Source: Dipylidium caninum
Taxonomy: Eukaryota > Platyhelminthes > Cestoda > Cyclophyllidea > Dipylidiidae
Assembly: GCA_017562135.1 (NCBI GenBank)
Contig: QEYB01000895.1
Coordinates: 372,001 to 436,000 of the forward strand
Direction: 5' to 3'
DNA: 64,000 bases
Shown here: positions 28,029 to 39,789 of the stretch, piece after piece
How positions within the stretch are numbered: the first letter of the stretch is position 1
Layout: the number at the start of each line of letters is the position of its first letter
Notes under the pieces: model-generated
What the model saw: the letters and a program-made list of their open reading frames with translations, nothing else
Told to the model about the DNA's origin: nothing
Database searches by the model: none
Position numbers and translations under genes: made by a program

Positions 28029-30472
28029 ATGACAGAGAAAAAATTCGAATTGAAGAAGCCAGATGAGGTAGACAGGGGACCATTTCAAGGATCCAAAGTA
28101 GACTTTGAGGCGACTCGTAGAAGAAAGGCACTTTGTTTGAAGAACGCCCTCACAATTGTGGAACGTTTTGGCATGAATCCAGTTTCCAGAGAAATGATCG
28201 CGATTGCGGTAAGGCCTCACTCGTCCCAGCCCCTTTCTTTTTTTGCTGATAAGGGTTTTCTGTTTTTTAATTCTTCTAATGGTTAGGGTAATGCTTAGTG
28301 CCAATTTTTTGGTTGCGCGTTTCTATCTGTCTCCGATGTGTTTTTACACCGACCGGTCGAAGAGAGAGTAGAACAGCACACATTCACGTGGTTACTTATT
28401 CCTCTTCAGCTGCCCTGGTTGGAACGAGAACAGTATGATGACATTCCAGTGGAGCGTGTCGGGTACGGTAATTGTGGCTATCTTCTTTGTTTGAAGCCGG
28501 CGTCTGTAAAACAATTCAAGCAGCAGTATCGCATCGACGTCTCCAGACGTCGAGTCTACGAAGTGGGCGATCGAAAAGTAAGATGCCTACACTGAATACT
28601 CTTCCTGCCGCTTGTACCTATTTAGCATCTCGCTACAATTTTGTTAATCGCCCTGTATGCAATCTCAATTAATCTCTCACTGATCGTACAGTCACCAACA
28701 GATCCTGTGACATCTGCAGTTACAGTGATTTTGACATCTCTCTAGTTACAATTCCAAATGAGCTATAACACTTAATTTCATGTGTCATCTCGACCGTGTA
28801 AAAAAAAGATTATACACGAAAATCTAGTCTCAAAATTTTGTCATCTTCTTTTTCAATAAAGTAGAAAAGTTCGTATTTTAAGTTTACGTTTAGCATTATT
28901 CAAGTATGGAGAAAAACTTCACAGACTACCAATTTTTTGTCTAGGCAGTATTGTTATTTCCGAAATTTGCAGTATTTCTGCTCTGACTGGTGTTATCGGG
29001 CGTCATCCTTCCTACGTCGACAAATTCCAACAGAGCCAGCATGGTGCCGCCCCCTTCCCACTGAACCGATGCCAAATCTCAAGTTTCTCTCCGCCGATGC
29101 ACCCGGTAAGCCGGGGAAGACGGTCTTAGACGCATTGCGCCAACTTCGGCTGAACTCCGACATTCAGAACGAACGCATAAAAGGCGAATTTTCCTCGTCT
29201 GAGGAAGAAGGCGTGGGCCAAAGTTCGTCAGACGAAGAAAATGAGGAGGCCGGCAGCTCGCCCGAGTCGATCAGACTCGGGAAAGAGAAACAAAAGCCTA
29301 TACCGTGGAATGAAATGGTTCCTCGCACGAAGTCGAAAAAAATAATCGAACGGAAGCATACGCACCCACCGGAAGCTCCAATTCCTCCCACACAAGCCAA
29401 CACCGAAAAAAATGAGGTCAAAGCGAAAGATAATTACGATCTCCCAGAGGCTGTTCTCACTCGGCTTCGTGAGTGGTTGACCAAGGAGGCGATTGAAGTC
29501 CTCTTCAGAAATGAAGCTTCTTCTTCAACCATCCCGCCACCCCCTTCTCCACATTCCCCCGAAGAAAATGTTAATGCGTTCTCCGCTTCTGATACTTCCG
29601 ACGTTTTGAAGGAAGATTTCCAGTCAAGAGAAGAGGTTTTTCTCTCAGATTTTGATATTTTTACTCACACAAGTCGTAAAAACCCCTTTCACCCGAAAAA
29701 TAACTCACGCGAAAGCCTAGAATACTCGGTTGTCTCTAGTTACTCACTCTGCTGCTTTCAATCCTACTTAACTGAAGTAATATACGCCTCTATGCCCTAG
29801 TCCTCTTAACAAATATCCTTTTTTTGCAGCCCCTCACCATAGTAATGCCCCTTGTTGATTCGGTATCCCAGCACACCTACCGTGCCCGCCTGCTGATGGA
29901 GTCCCTCTTGCCCAGGTAGGCGTACTTGCGTCGCATTGGAACTCCCATTCGATCCATCCCTCTCTGAAATGAGTTTGTGAACCGCAATACCGCAGCAGTT
30001 CGGTGATTTCATTACTTTATGAGATTTCTTTATTAAGAGACCCAGTAATTTTCCCCTTTCCTCACATTATGGTGCACAATATGAAATATGAAGTAGCCCC
30101 TCAAACAAGACTTCGATGGATAGATTTAACAATATCAACTGACTATTGCATCTCCTCTAATTCAGCTTGAGAAAACAGCTTTTTCGGCTGGAGATGCCTA
30201 CGACGGCAATATGTGAGAAGTTTCAGAATGTGGTAAATAAATTCCACCTCACGAACAAGAACATTCATCTGCGACCGCGCGAAGCCGGTCTGATGTCCGT
30301 CTGCCTGCTACATCTCCTCCTCGAAACCCAAGATGCTCCCTACCTTCATAGTCGCCTCGCCGAGATGGTCACGGCGTTTGACGGTGTTGGTGGCAATGCA
30401 GAACACCTCCTCGCTAGTGTTGCGGAGCTGGCTGATAAGATCTGTGAAGAAAACCTCGAATCACCCTCTTAA
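28029..30472 (+). CDS. RPAP2: RPAP2/Rtr1-type RNA polymerase II CTD phosphatase
   Basis: RPAP2/Rtr1 proteins dephosphorylate Ser5 of the Pol II C-terminal domain and help import the polymerase. Exons: 28029-28208 (MTEKKFELKKPDEVDRG, TIVERFGMNPVSREMIAIA), 28410-28577 (LPWLEREQYDDIPVERVGYG), 28949 to about 29635 or 29728, 29830-29915 and 30166-30472. The family's zinc ligands are visible as CGYLLC in exon 2 and FCSDWC in exon 3, followed by YRASSFLRRQIP. Exon 3 then runs into an acidic, Ser-rich disordered region. The last two exons (LTIVMPLVDSVSQHTYRARL, LRPREAGLMSVCLLHLLLET) form the conserved C-terminal part. The 3' end of exon 3 is ambiguous because two phase-0 donors fit. Identification is strong from the zinc region. 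Confidence 0.9.
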
Positions 30473-30707
30473 GGCAATAATCTTTACGTCTCACTACTCC
30501 CCTTGTTGTTCACACGAATTCCACCTCAAGATGTCCACTGTAAGAATCGACGCCTCTCGGGGGATGACAACTTTTTCTATGTTTGTACGGGGATCACCAC
30601 CTTCTCTACTGGCACTTGATGTCGCATCACTCGGCTAGATCCACTGATAAACGGTTGTTTGGATGGTGTGTGGTTGTTCGTATGTATTGTTAGGAAACAC
30701 TTTCATT

Positions 30708-30713
30708 AATAAA
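30708..30713 (+). promoter_or_regulatory. Polyadenylation signal of RPAP2
   Basis: AATAAA 236 bases after the RPAP2 stop. The gap between this convergent gene and the PCS stop at 31001 is about 290 bases and shows nothing else. Confidence 0.55.
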
Positions 30714-31000
30714 AGTGTGATGGCAGGACAGGCAGTTCAAATTTATTAGCTTCCTCTACGGCACGAAAAATCAGTATCTTTATCGTGTACTGTTTTGAAG
30801 AGTGTGAACACTTTTCCACCGGGGAAATGCTTTTAGTCTGACAACCTTTTGAGGAGACACATCGACACAACAATTTGAATTACCAAAATTCTTTTTCTTA
30901 TTACATCTTGAGAATATAATCCGTTTGAATAGCCGAAAGCATAGGTTTGATCTGGAAAAAGCTTTTACAGTAGGCGAGCATGGCGCCTCTTAGAAATTAC

Positions 31001-34000
31001 TTAATCGTCGCCGATACACCGACTGCCCAGGGGTCTGCGGATCGCCATTAGTTGGGAAAAGATGTTGGAGAGGGTGTTGAGTTCGTTGCGCGTGCCCGGG
31101 GTGAGCACCGCGAAGCACGTCTGACCGGGGCAGGAGGGGAAGTTGTCGAAGTAGGCGGTCCGAGCTGCCCAGGGCCTCCACGAAAGTAGGCTGACTGGTG
31201 CCGTCGTCGGCGGCGACGTCAGCGTTGGTGTAAGTGCGCCGTACAGTATGATAGGGGAAAGCGATGATAAATGCCGTGAGGAGGGCAGTGGCGCGGATCT
31301 TCGGGTCTGTGACGAGGGGCAGTGCGCATGCGGGACGCCGAGGGCTGGCATTATTTCCCCTCGTCGCCCCCAGTGCTCCCGCGGACCCCGGCCCCATGGC
31401 CGACAAGGTGCGGTAAGTTAATGGACCTCCGCTCTCCGAAGTCAACCATTCGTAGGAGCGGTGTTGCAGGCGGTCCAAAGCCAGTCGAGCTCGTCGGCCT
31501 GTTGCCGATGATACCAGTTCGAATATCACCTTAAAATGTAAAAAACAAATACATACATTTTAAGATACTTAGAGGAGCGGTATGTGCTTCGAGTGATTTG
31601 CAAAAAAAACTAAAGCGTGGGACAACGCATCCGTAAAAACGTGAGGTGCCAAATTGGAATATCATTCGAAATCAACCTGGGTGGCGGCTTCGAAGGTGGA
31701 GGAGGCATTTTTCCCACAATCGGACCAAAGGGGTTGGCAGGTGAAGAAGAAGTCGGGAGGTCGGTGCTTAAGCAAGAGAGACAGCAGCGCGTCAAGCATG
31801 ACATCAACGAGGCAGGGACATTCGCATCGGTGCGAGGGTCCAACGTGGGACACCGAACAAGGCGCGTGGAGGGGGAGGAGGTTCCCAGACGCTTTGGCCA
31901 ATTGCTGCTCCCCATGGCCTTGATTCCAACTGTGGCGTTGGAGGAGACAGCAACAGGTCTCTCCAAGACTAACCAGCGATGTCGAGCTCAGATAGGCAGA
32001 CCACTCGTCCGCGACTGCGCGCAGGCGACCGCCGGCGCTGCGCGGGTCCAGCAGGGAGGTGGGCGATGAAAATGCCTGCGACACAATACGGGCGCCTTAG
32101 AAGTTAGTGACTCGCGCAGCAGTTTACTCAAATAGCTACGTATTGTTCAGTCGAGTATGGCAAGGGAATGCGAATTGTATTATTAGCGTAAAAGAGCATT
32201 CTTGCTAAAGTGCGGAAAAAAAGAAAGTGAGCGCGCATTACCTACTCCGGGGTCCAGCTGAGCATGCAGTTCACTGAAATGCATTGCGCAGACGATGAGT
32301 GTGCATGCTTGACATTAGTGGACAATAAGACGCCATAATTGATGATTAAAAAACAAGGACACACTTGGTAGGCTGAATCGGCAAGAGAGAAAAGAATGAG
32401 CCGATGGAGGAGTTGGTTAACATGGGGCGCCACCCGGGGCTGCGGAGGCGAGCGACTCTCGTCCGACAGTTGGTTCTTAGTGGTGGGATTCCGCGTGTCT
32501 GCATCAGCCGAGACAGGGAGGCTTGAGTGGGGCAAGGAGAGGCCCATGCGGGAGTGAAAAGCCTTGGTAATCAGCATGTAACCGCGTGGACGACCGGTCA
32601 CCGCGTCAAGGGAGCACATGCCATTGTAGATGGCAGTGAGGGGTGCCCAGTGGGAGGGATACTTGAAGGCCGCGGTCTCAAGCACCAGGAGGAGATCGCG
32701 CTTCGGGTGGTAGCCCGCCACCACTGCGAAGTGCCCGCTGCCCGTCTGCTTCACCGCCTTCCGGTCATAGGAGATCACCAGAATCGCCCCCGAGGTGGAG
32801 AGCGACTGAGAGCAGATACTCAGGAGGCGCGACCGAAAGGTTGCCACTGTTTCGCCCGGCAAAGTCGGCTGTCTCAGATCGACCTGGCGGGTGAATCAAA
32901 TGTTGCAACAGTATAAAAATAACACGATGAATCGCTGTTGGGTGGTTGAAAAGGAAGTGTCGTATGGAAAAAGTTACTAGGGACTTCTGTATTGTTATGG
33001 ACCGAAAAGTCTGGCGTCTGACAACACGTAGAATTAGAAAAAAGTCATCCGTAACCACAGAGAGCTTAAAACCAAAAATAGAAACAACCAACATCATCAC
33101 TAGAAATAATCTTCCGTCGTGTATGTTAAAATGGTACAGAAAAATCAGACGAACAACCTTCTTTTTGAAAAGTAAACGTTTCATCCAAATTTAAATTCCA
33201 AAAAAGATACTGATTATATTGGGCTTGAATTTCCACAGATGCGAGTTGCACAAATAAAGCGCCTCGAGGTAGTTTTCAACGGAAGCGGACGATCTGTAGC
33301 CACAAAACTACCATGAAATTGGATAAACGTTTTGATGAGTGCACGTATTCGGAAAGACGGTATGGTCCAAAATCTTGCCTCGGTGCTACGAATAACGAAG
33401 GAAGGGCAAAGTGTTCGAGGATATATGAGGTAAACACAACAGGCAAATATTTACCTACGGATGACAGCCCAGCACTCAACACTACACACAATTTTTGAAA
33501 AAAAACCTCACAGGCTTCAGTAGTTGGGTGGATGCACGCGGTTGTATTCGCGACTGCGCATTGTCAAGGCGTGCAACTGACACGAATGAAATGCATTGGC
33601 TCTACTTTTAGACTTTTAGGAGGACAATGTTTACGTGGCACCATTATTCCTCTTCAGACGGTTGGCAAGGTCGCGCACTTTGTCAGCAAGGTGGATGAAA
33701 AGAACTGGAAAGAAGGCTTGACGGCGGTTGAAGGCGTCGTGGACGGGAAGGCATTGACTGCTCAACCGCCCAATCGCCCAACCAACCAACCAACCTGCCT
33801 TGCAGAGAGACGAAGGGTGTTAAAAGAAGTGTAGCAAAGTTGACTTCCGCTTGTTCTAGTGACGCAATATTTATGCAGGATTTGTGCTCCTGTTGTCGCC
33901 TTTTGGCACATCCAACTTCGGCAGAGTAAGAGTGTGCCACAAGCCAAGTAGCTATCCTTCCTGTAAAAGGGCGTATACGACTTGGGGGCGGAAAAGTAAT

Positions 34001-35823
34001 CGCTGCATCGCAGAGAAAATACCAATTTGCACCGAACGGTCCGACACCTCTCAGTAGATGCCTTCGGTGTAACACTTCTTTGCCTCATTCCAGAAAAACA
34101 CGAGTGAATCTCGACTTATCACTGTGATATGACATGCAGTGGAGCTCTTTCTCAGAAAATCCAACCTGAACAAGACTGCCATTCCTCGCCGCTTACCGTA
34201 AAAAAACTGCCTATTTATGAAACAGATCACTGAGCTTGGAGCATGGTAAAAACCGGTCAAAAGGAATAATATTTTAGAGGTGGATGGGGCTAGATATATT
34301 GTGCATCTATCCACTGAGGACTCACGTTGAGGCCGTTGCACTTGGCTATTGTCTGAAACTGGTCCAGGGTAATGCCGTGGGTCTGGAGTTCCTCCGAGGA
34401 GAGGCAGCAAGTGAGCATGTCCTCGTGGTACCAACGCCAGGGCGCCTTCCAAATTCGGCCCGGATCCATCTCAAACGAATTCAGCACCATGACCATCGCC
34501 GAAAGACCGCAGTACGAAGCTGCACCTGCGACATTCCCAAAAGAATGTTTTATTAGAATCGCATTTTTTCAAGTCATCATAGTCTCGAGGAGGAAAAAGT
34601 AGATAACCACTCAAAGTAGAAAAAATGCGACTTTAACATCCATCAGAAATGCGTCCGAAACAGGCGTGTGTACAAATACTCTCATCTCGGCCTCCAACAC
34701 ATTTGTCCCCTCACATAAGGAGGAAGTAAAAATGAATAAGAGTCGAGAAAAAAGTAATTAACGCCTTCGATAATGATTAACCAAGTGAAAAAAAAAAACA
34801 CTCGAATACTATTGGCATAGTCTGTTGGAAAAAAACTATTGTAAGGAGGGAGGAGTCGCATGAATTCCGCCCAACAGTTTATAGAGCAAGTACGCGATCC
34901 GGAGACGGATATGGAGGTGGTTGGATGGTCTCTGCTATAACTAATACGCCAGCAACACCGGCGACCAAGTAGGAATGTAGTACACAAGAAAGGCGATGCC
35001 AGGAGTTGGGCCACGTAGCTAAAATAGCGAAGGTGACTAGTGTAGGGTTCAGAGCAGCAACAATATCTGGACTCACGTGGCCTGAGAGAATTTCATCAAG
35101 TTTAACTACGGTGGAATCTTCAAGTTGCTATGATATAAGTCTTGCCCCCTCCCCTCCCCGGCAAAAGAATTCCCTTTTTTCACGTACTAAGGTGACTCGT
35201 TATGATGACCACAAGCAAAATTTCACCCAGTGAGGACAAGCAGTTACACCGCCAAGAAGGACGATGACAGAAATGGCCTATCGTCAGCTAATTCCAACTA
35301 CGATGTGAGAAATCATTCAACTACAAACAGATACACAAAACTGAGACCGGTAATGCCTGAACGTGAACATACAAGCAGGATACCGAAAAAACCCTTCAGT
35401 TGGTACACAAATTAAGGAAAAGATTCGACTCCAAAGATAGGCTAAATGAAATAATAATTGGTCATTTCATGGAAAAACCCTATCGTCCTCTCACATTTGA
35501 TAACCCCCTAATACAATACGTCAAACCTCAAGTATACGGAATTAATGGAATTTAGGAAAGACAACTTGGGTTCGGAGCTGAGGGACGAGATCGAAAAAAG
35601 GCTCTAAGAATCCCATTTCGAGTGCTTCTTTGAAAAGTTGACGTCCCTCCGCCGTGCCGAAGGCAATGCAAGAAGCAGGAAGGGGACGACGGTAGAACTG
35701 ACGCGGTTCCTGTGGTGGCACATGGAGATCCTTCCCCGGAGGGAGGTTGTTGGGGGAAGACGAATTGTTGAAGCATCGTCTCCAGAGAGGTGAAAAAGGA
35801 GGAGAAAGGGGAATGCTGTACAT
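31001..35823 (-). CDS. PCS1: Phytochelatin synthase (glutathione gamma-glutamylcysteinyltransferase)
   Basis: Papain-like enzyme that joins gamma-Glu-Cys units of glutathione into metal-binding phytochelatins and can hydrolyse glutathione conjugates. Exon 1 (35823-35566) has FYRRPLPASCIAFGTAEGR and KEALEMGFLEPFF, the classical N-terminal start. Exon 2 (34525-34326) has ASYCGLSAMVMVLN with catalytic Cys, then PGRIWKAPWRWYHEDML. Exon 3 starts at 32883 and has QTGSGHFAVVAGYH with catalytic His, then VLETAAFKYPSHW and GRPRGYMLI. The family's catalytic Asp is Glu here. C-terminal exons lie at about 32095-31650 (SPTSLLDPRSAGGRLRAVAD, CPCLVDVMLDALLSLLLKHR) and 31450-31001 (KIRATALLTAFIIAFP, final TAA at 31001-31003), but their exact splicing is unresolved. 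Exon 1 leaves phase 0 while exon 2 appears to enter in phase 1, so a micro-exon or another junction is missing. The residues before FYRRPLP may form a targeting peptide. Confidence 0.9.
32540..32883 (-). other. PCS exon 3: His and Glu/Asp part of the catalytic core
   Basis: The acceptor 'cgccag' and phase 0 join it to exon 2. The frame stays open past GRPRGYMLI into a Ser/Pro-rich stretch, so the given 3' limit (32540) is only where homology stops. It contains the active-site His and the GAG codon at the Asp position. Confidence 0.8.
34326..34525 (-). other. PCS exon 2: catalytic cysteine
   Basis: Encodes YCGL with the nucleophilic Cys and the conserved WKAPWRWYHEDMLTCC stretch. Donor gtgagt. 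The 1.44-kb intron that follows (32884-34325) shows no other gene. Confidence 0.88.
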
Positions 35824-37787
35824 CGACCATGAAGGAACTGGCGAACAGACCGAGGAGGCAGGAAAAGAAACCGCCCCTTGTGCATTTCGATCCCGAGGCC
35901 TCTACTAAAAACAGGACCAGAAACTGTTTTGAGAAGGGAATTGATTAAATTCAACTTATGTGTAAATGCACATAAACGCACACCCAAAGCACAAACAGAC
36001 TGAAGACACTGGAACACATGGTTAAAACCAAACGCTTCAAAAATTACAGCTATTAGCCATTGTCAATTTACTCAAGCACAGTGTGCATGCAAAGCATGGG
36101 CGGAAAAAGTGTCAGGACAAAAGTCAGTCGGGCATATGTGTACGGAACATCTGACATTTAACCGAATTCGGGTATAAAAAGGACTATGCCAACCCCCATG
36201 AACGACAGAAAATACTCGGAAGTGAAGGTCCACCGCACAAGGAAAAGTTGTCTCAGCATTCGGGGACTAATTGTCCAAATATCTGGACATAGTGGAGGTT
36301 GATGGGTAAACATAGATCCACGTCTATCACACGTATTACAGAGGTATTCTGTGAGCCGATGAAGGCCTAATATAGAAGTGGATTACTGAAGCTGAATGCA
36401 AGTGGGTAATTCACCTATACACAAATGCATAGACGAATGCTACGACCACCCGTGGAAAGGAGAAAAAGCCGAAGCTCCCAGTGCACTCGCTGTTGATATG
36501 GCGCGAGAATGACACGATTTGATGTTGCTGGAATTCGGTGAATTAGGGCAAACGGAATAACGCAAGGGCTACGACAAGGTAGAGGGGGAGACAAAATTCT
36601 CAAGTATGCATTTCTAACCAATATCTTCCAATTCGGTAAGCCACGTAGCTACTCAAAATGCCATGAGCCAGGAAATTCGAAGGAGTCATTCACGATCAGA
36701 CGCGGAACGCGCATTAATTATACTGGTTACGTGATTATACACACATGTAAGAAATGCACAACAAATTCAAAAATTAAGGAGAATACATGGCATGTTTGTG
36801 CACATACACGCATAAAACAGACTCAACGAGTGACTATCTTCCACACATGCGGGAGGAAGTTCACAGGCACTCTCAATGAAGGCATTGCGCGAGGACAAAA
36901 ATTCAACCGTGTCGCTGTATTGCAGTCCCCAGTTGTAAGCAAGCCTCGTATGCTAACTTCAGCCACACGCTCACCAAAATAAGCCTTACCGGCTAAAAAA
37001 TAAGCAAGTGTGAGACCACGCACTCCATCGAGTTCCCTGTTCAAGGGAACAATTCACTTCACCTAACCTGGCTCAAGCTTCGAAGATTTTCACAAATCTA
37101 ATCTGTGCACTGACAAAGCAGACTATGAAAGATTTGCCACAAGTATATCTAGACAATTTAAATTAGTACCGCCTGAAAATGGACGAGAAAAAAATGTTCT
37201 CACATACGAAAAATTCTGCCCAATAAGATTAATTTTCACTTGTAAAAATTAAAAAATCTGAACTATAGAAATATCGCACAATTGTTTTCATCCGCAAAGC
37301 AAAAGTAGAAAAGCACAAGCCCCATCGTTTTGAACATTGAAATTAAGTAAACCAAGTCCCAAAACTCATCGTCAAAAAAGACGCTTAGTGTTGAAAACTC
37401 CCTACGGACGAATGGACAAGTTACTCAAAAAGACCACAATGAGCAAGCGCACACATATATTTTGAAATGGGCGAGAGAAAAGTCAAATTTGAGAGCAAAG
37501 TTCTATTCAGAAAAGAAAGAAGTTAAGCGAAGAAATGTGTATCCCATTCAGAGAGGTGCAAGATGGGGCAGTAGAGAAGACACCAAACAAAGCTCGCGAA
37601 TCAGTGTAATGAATTAAGGTGGTGTGCAAATTTTGTTCCTGTACACGTTGTTATGGCGGCCAGAATAAGGAATTGCAAGCTTCAAGAAATGTCAATGGGA
37701 AGTACGACCATAGGAAAAGTGGAATGAAACGACAGGGAAAACGTACGCGTAAAGACAGTGAAAGAATGGTGAGGACAGAGAAAAGAC
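35824..37787. other. Intergenic region
   Basis: About 2 kb of AT-rich sequence between the start of PCS and the stop of Rab1, both on the minus strand. It should hold the PCS promoter and the Rab1 3' UTR. I recognise no other feature. Confidence 0.5.
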
Positions 37788-39335
<1,548 letters not shown>

Positions 39336-39774
39336 CTTGACGATTTTGCAGAACGCGCCGCTGCAGACACCAAGACAAAGTAACGTGCTGCTCAAAAAAA
39401 AGTTTACACAACAGCTAATTAAACACTGTAAAAAAAGGTTTACTTTCATCGAGGACTTTGTAAATGTCCTCATAAAGAGTTAGCTCATTATGTTAGAAAA
39501 TTTTTTAGATAGAAAAAGCTATCTCCTACTTACTTATACACGCCGGTGCGCTTCACTTGGTGCAGAGGTCCGTAGAATGTATTTATTTGCAGTAACTGAG
39601 GCCTATTAACCTCTTCGTTGTAATTTCCTTGTAGGGAAACTCGTTCTCCGAACCACTTTGCAATCTGCTTAAAATTGACTTCGCAAACCCTGTATAATTA
39701 TGATTTATATGTCCCTCATTTAAACTTGTGATAAGTGATCTACACGTCCAAATCGCCCATGTGCTTCTCTAACG
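39336..39774. promoter_or_regulatory. Candidate bidirectional promoter, Rab1/OPA1
   Basis: About 440 bases separate the Rab1 ATG (minus) from the first OPA1-like coding sequence (plus), so the two genes must share upstream sequence. The region is AT-rich and no specific element stands out. An untranslated or short coding first exon of OPA1 may lie here. Confidence 0.5.
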
Positions 39775-39789
39775 TTGTATTACAACTTG

